In this document: positions 37,598-48,284 of the stretch, piece by piece
How positions within the stretch are numbered: the first letter of the stretch is position 1
How the letters are laid out: each line of letters begins with the position of its first letter
Assembly (NCBI RefSeq): GCF_008831285.2
Contig: NC_045144.1
Span: 15,611,858-15,675,857, forward strand
From: Nymphaea colorata
Taxonomy: Eukaryota > Streptophyta > Magnoliopsida > Nymphaeales > Nymphaeaceae
DNA length: 64,000 nucleotides
Direction: 5' to 3'
Notes under the pieces: model-generated
Databases searched by the model: none
Seen by the model: the letters and a program-made list of their open reading frames with translations, nothing else
What the model was told of the DNA's origin: nothing
Program-made: the position numbers and the translations under genes

Positions 37598-37740
37598 AGT
37601 TGGGCATCGTGTTGGCATGGCCAGCCCAAGGTCCAATGAAGCGGGGTTTGGGTAGGTTACTAATGGCTCAAACTCAGCCCACTTAGTTATTACGCCGGAC
37701 TCAACCCCAACTTTATGCCTGTAAAATACTTGGTTAGATG
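37598..37740. repeat. hAT-like terminal fragment
   Basis: Begins TTAGAGTTGGGCATCGTG and continues with CAGCCCAAGG, CTCAGCCCAC and CTCAACCCCAAC words, like the other word-repeat ends in the window. The right end is unclear. Confidence 0.3.
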
Positions 37741-37915
37741 ATTACTTTTATTTGAAACCCTTAATATTTCATTTTCTAACATCTCTTAAAGTAATGCACC
37801 AAAAGTTTAAGTTTATGTGAGAGCACTCGGCGAAGAAAGAAGGCTAGATATAAGAGAGAGAGCAAAACGAAAAATGCGAAGATTTGAAGTTTAAATGTAC
37901 ATGTTGAGATATGAT

Positions 37916-38121
37916 CAGGGGCGGAGGGAAGGGGGGGGGGGGGCGCCTAGGCCTTGGCCCCACCCTAACAAATGAAAAAAATAAATTTTACATTAAAAAA
38001 AAATATAATTTTTTAAGTGCACAATGTATTTTTTAGAGTTGAATTCAATTTGGCCCTACCCAAATCCAGAAGTTGGACTGTCGGCCCGTCCCTAAGGAAA
38101 ATCCTGGCTCCGCTCCTAGCG
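37916..38121. mobile_element. MITE with CAGGGGCGGAG ends
   Basis: The left end is CAGGGGCGGAGGGAAG and the right end is CCTGGCTCCGCTCCTA. Internal words TGGCCCTACCCAAATCC and TAAGTGCACAATGTATTTTT are shared, in inverse orientation, with 39191-39406. A 12-bp G run follows the left end. No clean target-site duplication. Confidence 0.5.
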
Positions 38122-39190
38122 GTGGCCCGAATACGTGACCACTCATCGAGTATTGATAGTAAATTAGAAAACTCCTTTTATAAGGGCAAAAATGGAATTT
38201 AAAGACTGTTTATAACAAGAAAAAAAGGCCCCTATTGTGAAACAGTGGAACACTTACCAGCTAACATAAAATCCACCTCTAACTACCTTCATTTTGTTTT
38301 CAAATGGAACATTTTCTTTTTCCCAAATGGACCAACAGAAATCCATATTTGAATAAATGATCAGTTGTCCACAACAGCACTTACAGCCACTGGAAAATAT
38401 GTTTCCTACCTTATCCAACCTTATAAATATGATATTCATATATGATTTAGCAGAAAATAAATTTTAAATCACATAATTCTACCATAATATTTTTAATGTC
38501 ATAATTAAACGAGGTATCTTCATAATAAATAGTTCTTAAATGTATCTTTTAATTTCTATGTCATTTTTCTTCTTATATGATCTTTTGACAATGATAAAAG
38601 CTGCCAATTCCAAGTTACTAAAAATGAACTTCTTTTATAATAATTTTTTTTGGGGTCTTAATCTTACGGTCACGTGTCGTCAGGTGATTAAGTCATTCAT
38701 AACACGTAACGCTCACTCTCAACCAATTAGTTGACGACCGAAAGAGAAAAATAGTTTGGACATTATTTTTTTTTTAATAGTTGTTTTTCTTTCAACATTA
38801 AATACAACTATTCAAGTTACTACTATACCTACAAAAAAATATGACATTACATTACATCATTATGTAAAACATTTAATAACTTCGAGTGTACATGATCATG
38901 CAAGAGCTGGGGTCCTGATGCAGGGTGCAGTTCATGTCGTGATTGAGTTGTTCAATAAATGAATGCTCTGACTTTTGGACAAGTTGGCCATGTGTGTGGC
39001 CAACCATACACAGCCCTAATATCTTTATGTATAGTTCTGCTGGACCACCACAGATACTTGTTCCCCAAGCCAATATGTTGACCATATAAACTTGGTCCCC
39101 AAGGCAGCAAACCAAACCTTGAAGAAATGTGAACTCTTGAACCACAGCGCGTTGAAGTGACAAGACATGGAAATTTTTTCAACACCCAAG

Positions 39191-39406
39191 CAGGGGCGGA
39201 GCCAGAATTTTTCTTAGGAGCGGACCAACAGTTTAACCTTTGGAAGGGCGGGCCAACAGTCTAACCTTTGGATTTGGGTAGGACCAAATTAAATTCAACT
39301 TTAAAAAATATATTACGCATTTAAAAAATTATATTTTTTTTAATATATATATATTTTTTTCATTTGTCGGGTGGGCCATAACCTAGGCGCCATCCCTCCG
39401 CCCCTA
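39191..39406. mobile_element. MITE with CAGGGGCGGAGCCAG ends and an 8-bp target-site duplication
   Basis: The element runs from CAGGGGCGGAGCCAG to CTCCGCCCCTA (216 bp). The flanks are CACCCAAG (39183-39190) and CACTCAAG (39407-39414), matching at 7 of 8 positions. The 8-bp length points to the hAT superfamily. The interior is AT-rich and non-coding. It is the best-preserved member of a family also seen at 8535, 37916 and 47923. Confidence 0.65.
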
Positions 39407-39419
39407 CACTCAAGTGATA

Positions 39420-39910
39420 CGGACACCACAAAATTGCTGGCGGCAGACAAGAGTACGACGATACACTTGGACATAACTTAGAAAAACGTACATTTTTCAT
39501 ATTAGTTTTAATTTTTTTTTTTGTATATTATTTTTCATATTAATTATCCAAAATGTATTTTTCATTGTGTTTGTATTTTTCTCACCTGTTTTCCATTAAT
39601 TTTGCATTTTTTAATGAAATTTTGCACACACACACACATTGTTTTATCTCTACATCTATAAATTTTAAAATTGTTGTGTACCTACGTTCTTTTGCATTCC
39701 TACCAATTAAAAAAGTAAAAAAGTGATTATTTTGTGTTTTGCATTTTTATTTTAGGGGCGGTTGATTTATAGATGTTTTATAAGACTAATTTTCGTTATA
39801 AGGTCTTGATTTTTCATAATTTTACGAGATCCTCCGGTTTTTCAAATGGATGACAGAAATATTCTTGATAGTAAAGCAGAAAACACTTTCTTTTTTTTAG
39901 TCAGGATTGG
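39420..39910. other. Intergenic, AT-rich, nothing recognised
   Basis: Contains a short CA run near 39628-39640; nothing else recognised. Confidence 0.4.
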
Positions 39911-39914
39911 TTCC

Positions 39915-40990
39915 AACTCGCTTGAAAAAACTCGACTTGAGCTTGACTCGTTTATAAACGAGTTGAGCAAGCTCGAGTTTAAATTCATACTCGAAATGTT
40001 AAACAAGTAGAGTTCTTTTAGTTTGGATTGAACTCAACTAAGTAAAACCAGCTCATCATAGTTGGATTAGTTAATTAGTTAACAAACACTAGTTAAACAA
40101 GCTAAGAGAGTCAAGCTCAAACCTGTTCTATGGAACTCAATGCAAATTTTTAAGTCGAGCCCAGCCTACTTTTTGAGACGGAAAAAGTAAAATTTTACGA
40201 AACAATTTATTTCAAAAAACTAAAATTATTTGTAATTTAGAAAAAACAAATTGGAAGCGTCACAAGGTGAGGTCAACTCCTTAGTTGCCGCCGTTGGGGG
40301 AGGAGCAAAACAATGTATGAATACAAGTGGTTGTCTATATTCAACTCACTAAAGGCTGTTGATTAATAATTGGTCTATGCTTTCCAAGTTATAATATTTT
40401 TTTTAGGTGGTTGGTATGAATTGAGAGTACAAGTTCTTTGTTAGATGAGTCACGGGTTGCGTTTCACTTGCCTAAATAATAATTCAGCTTTTCTTTTCAT
40501 TTCTTTACCTGAAAGTAATAAAAGCAGGGTCATGTGGAAGGTGAGAGAAAGTTACGGCAGCCGGCGGCACCGTGTGCTGTAAAGGAGGGTAGATTATTTT
40601 AAAAATTTAATAAAAAAATGTTTTCATTATCTTTTTACTTTTTTTTTATTTTCAATATTTTCAATTTTATCTTTATCTTTTGCATACGAATAAAGTATTT
40701 TAGTCATTAACTATATTGGTTCACGAAGTTGAGCTTGACAATGTCAATCGAGCAAGTGGCAGAGCAAAAACAACTGACCAGCCTACATGTTACTACGCCA
40801 CTAGCTCGAGCTCAGCTAGATAAATCAAGATGACGTTTGAGCTCGATTAGTTTAAGCTCAAAAGTCTAAAAGACTCATGCAGCAGCCTCTTGTGGAGTGA
40901 ATCGATTATGACCGAAGCTGATTCGAGTTTAAATAAGTCGAGTTCTTGCAACTCGAACTCGACTTGGGCGCGTAATTGACAACCTTACGT
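39915..40990. repeat. AGCTCGAG-word repeats, possibly one old hAT-like element
   Basis: Two clusters of AACTCGACTTGAGC-like words (39915-40170 and 40730-40985) flank AT-rich non-coding DNA. The right end reads on the complement TAAGGTTGTCAATTACGCGC, a hAT-like end. The clusters could be the two ends of one element of about 1.07 kb or two separate fragments. Confidence 0.4.
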
Positions 40991-40999
40991 CCAATGATT

Positions 41000-42400
41000 A
41001 TGACCCTTAGGACAATAAAAGGTTGGGAATATACCTCCAGCAATGTTTTCATTTTAGCAAAAGTTAGCATTCTTTTAGACTTTCAATTTACTGTACAAGA
41101 TACAAAATAACATTTTGTGGGTCTTAAAGCTTTTTCATAAGTTCAACAAATATCGCTCATGCGGATCAAAATTATGCAAGCTGAAACATAGAACTGCACC
41201 GTGTCATTCAAATGAATGAATACACTCGCTTATATATAGGTCACAACACATATACAAAACTAAATCTGCCCCGTCTCAGGTCCAAATCATTTTAAGTTGC
41301 AGTCACAATTGTCATTGGAGAGTTGATGCAACATTTTGTGCATGGGGGCTAGTAGGTGGTCAGTTTTCATTTTAAATATCAATGTGTCAACTTCATGTGT
41401 ACTACAAAATAAGCAGTCGTTAATGGGCAAGTTGAAACGAACTGAAAGCAAACTCTGTATCTTACCCAAACAATGGGCTAAACGAGACCTTCTTCTCTTG
41501 GTCAGCGGTGCAGTTAACCTCATAAAAAATTATCTTAAAAGATTTACTCATGCAATTTAATCTATAACATCGTCACAGATCTGACTGTCAAGGTAGGTCA
41601 GATCGGCAGATCAACTAAATTAAATGCTCATAAATAAGCAAGCTGTTCCTTTCTTTTTCAACGGTTTTATTATGAAGTGTTAGTTCCAGTCAAAATCTAT
41701 ATCTGAAGCAAATGGCTTAGAGATATGGGTGGTGAAGACAAAAATTAGATTTTTTATTATGAAAAGGGAACAAGATTTTTAGATTTTTAGTTGGCTGAGA
41801 TATCAGCTGAAGTTCGTGGCAGACTGACAACATGTAGACTCAAAAATATTTATTTAATTTCGCCAATCGCATGAAAACAATGGGAAATGTGGAGCCAAAA
41901 AGAATTAAATTGGAGGCATATGTCCCTTTCCAATTGTTATTAAGGTGATTTCATAAATACTATATATAATATTTATAAAGTTGAAGGCAGGGAATGAAAT
42001 TATTGAGTTCCCGAGGTGATCATTAACATCGCATTATTTAGCACATTAAGGATGCATGCACATATAAGAGGTACTTTTTAACACTTTAATTAATTTAAGT
42101 ACTCTTAGAAATTTTTAAATAAAAATAAAAGAGATAAATGGTTGGGTGTGATACCTTATCTTTTAAAACTCTTATCTCAAAGGAGTGCTTGATAATGGTG
42201 GATCTCATATTTGAGGACCCTTTAATGACTCGACCCACTTTTGAGCTCGGACTCCTGATCTGGCGGATTAAAACACAACCTCTAACAGTTTTAGTTCAAC
42301 CCGAAAAAGGCTAGAGATTAGGACAACCAACTACTTTAACAACATTCTTTATAAACCTTTGAAGATCTCGAACAATTTTTAATGTGAAACTAAACCTTTT
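41000..42400. other. Intergenic, nothing recognised
   Basis: Overlapping opposite-strand open frames at 41287-41560 have no family resemblance. Confidence 0.4.
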
Positions 42401-42434
42401 GGAGTATTACAGTAAGTAAACTTTGAAGGCATGT

Positions 42435-42466
42435 GGGCTGGTGTGGGCGACTGCCCACACCAGCCC
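42435..42466. repeat. Perfect 14-bp inverted repeat with a 4-base loop
   Basis: GGGCTGGTGTGGGC (42435-42448) and its exact complement (42453-42466) flank GACT. The hairpin is GC-rich in AT-rich DNA. It could be the abutted ends of a deleted element or a structured RNA segment. Confidence 0.6.
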
Positions 42467-42904
42467 TTGAAAAAAAATTACTATGAGGAGGCTGGACTTG
42501 GGTTTAGGCAGGTGTGGTGCCCATACCAAACTCATGTCAATGCCCAGATGCATCAAGCCCACTAACTTTAGTTTTTCTTTCATAAAATTTTCTATCTCCA
42601 CCACTGGTTCCACATACAAAAGATTTCATATCAGTCTTGGATCTCAGATTCCGAGAACTAAAGGATTTAAAAAGAAAGGCCACTTTCATTTTTAGGGACT
42701 AAAGCAAACTTTCATGCACTGAACAAATAACATTTGGAGCAATTTTTTTCTCAACATGAATATGATCTACTAAATTATGTTCTTGCCTTCCATTACATTT
42801 TATTAGTTTTTAATGTCACCTGAAAGGGCAGAAGCACTCAATTTTTTGTTTTCAGGTGATCAGGAAGTTTATTAAATAAATGGTGCATCCTGATCTATAT
42901 TCAA

Positions 42905-43264
42905 ACCATGCCTCAACTAGATCCTAACCAGTCCCGACAAACCAAACCAACCTTACCGGTTCTTTCTCTTTTTTTCTCCTTTTACAGTGCAAACTCCTTA
43001 TGGAGAACGGCTTCTCCGCGTAGTTACAGGTGTCTCAGAAAAGAGAATCCTTTCTTTTACACGGCCATCATTGTCATCGATAAAGAACTCAAAAGGGTTC
43101 TCAAAGTTGAGGAACTACTCGTGCAAAGCTTCGTCAAAGCAACAGGAAGAAATACTGATGAAGTTGAACAGAGAATTTTGATTAAATTCTTAGAGCTGCG
43201 CCTAAGGTTGCTGATCTTTAACAAAAAACTACCTCAAATGACTTTGCATGAATCCATTTTATAA
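42905..43264 (+). other. Unassigned open frame, 118 codons
   Basis: Two overlapping plus-strand frames (118 and 64 codons) have fairly balanced composition but match no family I know. It ends about 260 bp from the stop of the minus-strand ABCB pseudogene. It may be a captured gene fragment or chance. Confidence 0.15.
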
Positions 43265-43527
43265 ATGAAAACTAACGTTTACATATCTATGTGAAAGTTT
43301 CACAAATTACACTCCCAATCTTAGACCATCTCTCATGAAGATTTTACAAAATAAAAGCCAACTTTAAAATTTCTTTCATTAAATTGTTTTTTTATGGGCA
43401 ATTGAAGTGATTAAATGTGACAAATTTAAGTCTGAGCTGGTTTTCTTCATAAAAAACTTTTATTTCTAACATACTGCAGTAGTTACAAAGTACTTGTCAC
43501 TTGCACGTTGGAGAGTCCTTAAGCACA

Positions 43528-46432
43528 TTAACTGAGAGCTGCAGTTCGGCTGGAACTCTTATGGAGTGCCATAAGTGATGCATACAACTCATTTTTCATG
43601 CCAGTGAGCTCTTCATGGCTCCATTCCTCTGCAATCACACCATTCTTAATCACTGCAATCAAATCTCCACCTTGAATTGTCGAAAGACGGTGAGCAATCA
43701 CAATGGTAGACCTGTTCACTGTTACTTTGTCCGGTGCTTCCTGAACTACATGTTCTGACTCTGCATCTAGAGCAGAGGTGGCCTCATCAAGTAAAAGGAT
43801 CTTTGGGTCCTTAATAATCGTCCCCGCCATGGCTATCCTCTGGTTTTGTCCTCCAGATAGTTGAACTCCTCGCTCGCCAACACTAGTATCATATCCTTGT
43901 GGTAGACTGGAGATGGAGCCATGTGCATCATCTGCTTGTGCTGCTGCAATGATCTCTTCATCAGTGACTGCTCCTTGCTGGCAACATTAGCACGGATTGT
44001 TATATTGAATAACACAGGCTCTTGATTAATATTAGCTTGGCTAATATGGCCAAGCTGTAAGCTATTCATACCTTTCCAGAAGAGACAGTAAGTGAGAGGT
44101 CACTGAATATCTGCACTTCTTGCCTAGATGGATATTTAAAACTGACATGCTGAAACACTATAGTACCCTTTACATTAGGAAGTGTTTCACCTGTTTCGTT
44201 GCTTGCATCTTGATTTTTGGTCAAGGATTGAAAAAGCTGAAGCTGCAGCAATCTGTGCTTTAGTTGCATCTGGTGCCAAAGCACTTGTTTGTGAAACTCT
44301 ATATGCTGTCAATGTTAAAGCAAAGAAAACCTATAGAAGAAGCTATAGTATCATCGTCTAGAATAAAACCATAATGTGTAAGAGAACAGTAATTAGTATT
44401 TTTTGCTCATACCCTAAAAACTTCTATGACTGAGGACTGCCTACTTTCTAAGATGCACTGGCATAAAATCAGGCAGCATAGGTAGAAAAATAAAAACAGA
44501 GACATAAACCAAATCCAAGACCACCAATGGTGGCTTGCCAAATTCCATGCTTCCTAGGTGCTTCACAATTTTTCTTATAAAGATCCATCACCCTTTTCTC
44601 AGAGCAAAAAGAAGCAACAATGCGGATGCTACTAACAGCATCATTTGCTACTTGACTTGCTTCCTCATACACCACCTAGAATAGCCAACACATGTACATT
44701 TGTTAAGAAACCAATTTCATAAAGTATAGTTGGTTTCAGATCCTAAGCACTAGCTTGATCAAATAAGACAAAAGCATAATAAACCAATAACCAAATGGCA
44801 CTGTCTATTATGTCACCCCAAATAACGATTAACCTTGGCATCTGCAGTGAACCCTTTCAGAAACTTCATCTGTGCAAAAGTATGCAGAGCAAAGGAAGCA
44901 ATGCCATAATTATGAGAGATAATTGCCAATTGGCTATGAATGCAATCAAGGGTCCTGCAATAATAGTTGAAATATTTTGCACTAGTAAAGACTTTGCACT
45001 TTTGCTGCATCTGATGACAATCTTGCACCAATGTCCACTGACAAGGAAAAAAGAAAAAAAAATGAATTACATGAAAAGTAAAGGTACTTTTGAGAGCATC
45101 ATATGGGATATATTTCATATTTATATGTGTACCTAGAGTTTTCAGAATCATCAAGCCAGCTAATTTCTTGGTGAATTATCCTCTCAAAAGACATGGTTTG
45201 AAATCTTTTGACAAGTTGGGCACCAGCAACTCCAGGAAAACATGTCTGTGCAGGTGAAACAAGAAAAGAAACACTTCCTATAACCACATATATAAGGGAC
45301 CAGAAATTGGCACTCTTTTGGAGTTGGTCTAGTGGTTGAAAGAATGCAGTTACGAAGATGGACATCAAGAAACCAATGGTTGGGAACATGACACCATGAA
45401 TTGCAGCAGCAATACAGCCCAGCATCAAAATAGGAAGCTCTGGCTTATTCAGGTATGCTAGACGGCATAGTGTGGCCTTCTTGTTGTCCTTCTTAGAGGA
45501 TTGACACCACTGTCATTAACATCGACCATCCCATGCACTCCCAAGGATGCTAAGAAAGAGCTGCCACTGCTGTGATCAAATGAAGAAGATTCTCTGCTGA
45601 TGTGAGAAGACATGGTTGGCTCTTAGCTTCAATTGAGATCTTGTCAGATTTCTAATTAGGGTGAATTGGTACGAAACTGTATGCAATTATGGATTCTTTG
45701 ATGAGTTGAATCCATAATTGCCCATAATATAAAATGGTAGTAGTTCTTGGGGTCGTGTGAACGGTTGCCTGCAACGTTGGTTTCTAGGATTATCTCTTCC
45801 CCATTTGAGAGAGACCTCACATGCGCCGCACAGACCCTGGAAGATCCTACTGCGATCTATCGTCCATGCAGTTCAGATGGATTCAAGTATACTTCTGCTT
45901 CAGTTAAAGTTTTGTTTCAATGATTTAGCACGAACACGATCTTGTTTAGAGCATATTGTTTTTGTATATGCATGAAGATTTTCTTAAAATACATCAAAAT
46001 TTGAGCAATTATTTCTAAACATGTGAACATGCAACCTTCTCCCCCATAGCATCGTGGATGAGAATGGTGTCTCCTGACATTCTGCCAATCACTTCTCCTG
46101 TGTTTGTCTCCATATCGAAAAATGTAATGTGCTGTCTAAGAATGTTACTGAGATACAACCCCCTGATACGAGCGGCTTGCCTTTCTCCTGTAATTGTCCA
46201 ACAAGCGACCTCTGCAAATTCCAAAGAGATGAAGAAGCAGTAAAAGCTTAGATGCCAAAGGTAAAAGCAATCCACACTAAGCAAAACCCACAAAATGAAT
46301 TGCTGAGTCCTGAAAAATATAAGTGCCAATTATATCAAAACAAAGAAACTGTTCTAAAGAAAGGATAATTTGCTCACGTAAAAAGGCTGGGACCATGGAA
46401 CCGATAGGCAGATATACACATTTTAGAGCAAC
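43528..46432 (-). pseudogene. ABCB transporter pseudogene with internal deletions
   Basis: Collinear with the intact ABCB gene on the same strand. Equivalents of exon 2 (46378-46432), exon 3 (46036-46213), exon 8 (about 45133-45640), exon 9 (about 44836-45050), exon 10 (about 44417-44676), exon 11 (about 44070-44331) and exon 12 (43528-44040) are recognisable. Exons 4-7, meaning the rest of TMD1 and all of NBD1, are missing between 45.65 and 46.0 kb, and exon 1 is not seen. The start of exon 12, including Walker A of NBD2, is also deleted: sequence passes from the exon 11 donor at 44069 almost directly to QEPVLF. Frameshifts lie near 43980 and 44215, with further breaks in exons 9 and 10. The signature LSGGQ and Walker B survive. 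It cannot encode a working transporter. Confidence 0.9.
45684..45720. repeat. 13-bp perfect inverted repeat at the pseudogene deletion
   Basis: CAATTATGGATTC (45684-45696) and its complement (45708-45720) flank an 11-base loop. The hairpin lies between the exon 8-like and exon 3-like parts, where four exons were lost. Confidence 0.6.
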
Positions 46433-46434
46433 CT

Positions 46435-47516
46435 GAAAAAGATGGTCGCCTAGGTGAATCTCTCAAAAGACTGAAGACATGAAACAGCAAAAAGGCAGAC
46501 CTCAAAATATGTCATCAAGCTGAAATTCAAGAAAATATTTGCTCCTTGGTGCAAAATCTAATGACCACAACCGTATTAGAGGAAATAAAGGAGGGCCAAC
46601 CACAATGCCAAACAAATTAAGATTTATTATTTTTTGGGAACCAATTCGGATGAACTTAAGGAGTGAAGGCCGAAGGGCTATTTGCGTGGCGCTTCCTTTT
46701 AAGAACTCGGACTTATTGTCTATCAATTAGGATAAACCGCATGTCCAAGAAGCTAAATGCCGAACCCTCCCCGTCACTTTTGGTTCACTTTATCTCTTAA
46801 ATACTCTCTCTCTCTCTCTTTCTGTCTCTCTCTCTCTCTTTCAAAATGTAAAATAAAATAAAATAAAAACTCTTTCTTTCTCTCACCTAAGGGTTGTAGG
46901 GTGGCAGGTCTCCCGTTCGATTTCTATGAATAACTCTTCTTTATTTCTATGAACAACTCTTCTTGAGGAGTTGAACTTGGGTAGAGAAGTGGGTATGAGC
47001 GGTCTCTCTCTCTCTCCTGCTGTCCACTGTTTCTTCCTGTTTCGGAGACACATATGGGTTACACTAACCGCTAAGAGTTTCTTTATTTTCAAATGTATAT
47101 TTTAAATATTTGCTATGTATGTATATGAGTGGCCCTTTAGACATGAAAATATTTTCTATGTTATATATATGAGTGCCCCATTAGACATGAAAATATTTGC
47201 TATGAGTACCCTTTTAGACATGAAAATCTATGAATAAGTATCAGCTTCAAAAATTTTTTCTGGGCCAAGTATCCGCCGCAAAAAAATTTTCTGGGTCTAC
47301 CGCCGCTTGTGGCCATCCACACAATGGCTGCTGGTGGCCCTCTCTACCCTTTCATTGATTTTCTGTTTGAGTTTGGCTGCTGGGTTCTGTTGGTGTCGCT
47401 ATTCGATTATGTCGTTAGTGTTTGCCGCTGTTGCCGTTAGAATATGTCGCTGTTGCTGCTAGAGCTTACAGCTTGCTGTTGGGGTTTGCCGCTGTTGCAG
47501 TTATTTGCCATTGCTG
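46435..47516. other. Intergenic with CT runs and a possible SINE head
   Basis: CT microsatellites lie at 46804-46842. The stretch at about 46884-46930 has a tRNA-like CCCGTTCGATTTC box. A ttgctgttggggtttgccg-type imperfect repeat runs through 47390-47510. No gene was recognised. Confidence 0.35.
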
Positions 47517-47836
47517 TAGGAATGTTTAACGAGTTGGCTTGGTTAAACTCGTACTCATAAATTAAACGAGTAGAGTTTGTAAATGAGTAAGTTTGAGTTG
47601 GATAGCTCAACTCGATAAAACTCGATTAGGCTTGTTTAACACCAATACTTTTGTAATTTTAAAAACTTAAAATGACATAAATAAAAATATGCAAATTTTA
47701 AGCATGAAATACAGAACACAAGCTTAAGCGAGCCAGCTCGAGCTCACCTCATAAAGCTCGAGTTGAGCTTGAGCCAAACTATATGTGAGTCGAGCCAAGT
47801 TCGAGCTTAGCTCGGCTCGCCCATTGTACATCCCTA
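47517..47836. mobile_element. hAT-like MITE with TAGGNATG ends
   Basis: The left end is TAGGAATGTTTAACGAG; the right end on the complement is TAGGGATGTACAATGGGCGA. Subterminal AGCTCGAG-type words occur at both ends and the interior is AT-rich. The 8-bp flanks CATTGCTG and CATTAGGG match at 5 positions, compatible with a decayed target-site duplication. Confidence 0.55.
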
Positions 47837-47922
47837 CATTAGGGTTTGCTGCTGTTTATGTTGGAGTTTTTCATTGTCATCGGGCTTCCACGGCTGTCGC
47901 TATTGCCCTTTGAGGTTCGGCC

Positions 47923-48052
47923 CAATGGCAGAGCCACATGGTTTGCCCACAGCACCCTCACAATGTTTTAACATATTTGATTGTTTATTATATATATATA
48001 TAAAGTTATTGAATTATTATGCCTTCAAGAAAATTTCTAGCTCTACTAGTGG
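47923..48052. mobile_element. Small degenerate MITE with GGCAGAGCCA ends
   Basis: The left end is CAATGGCAGAGCCA and the complementary right end is CCACTAGTAGAGCTAG; they match over GYAGAGCYA. It resembles the GGCGGAGCC MITE family. About 130 bp, AT-rich interior. Confidence 0.4.
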
Positions 48053-48284
48053 TTCTACAGTTGTTGTTGTTGGGTTTTGTGTTCTCTTATATATTGTGGT
48101 CATTGGGTTCTGCTGCTATCATTGAGTGAGTGAATGATGACTCTAGCTATCTGAGTCACCCAACAATGCTTGAGCGAAAAAAAAAAAATTATATGTATAT
48201 AGGCTAATATTGAATGGCAAAACTACCAACCACTTTTTTCTTATTGTTTTTTTCTTAACCATCTATCATAATAGATCTAGTTAA

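Noticed and set aside
42905-43264. 118-codon frame as a gene
   Set aside because: Two overlapping frames compete, no homologue is recognised, and no promoter or splice context is evident; listed only as unassigned.
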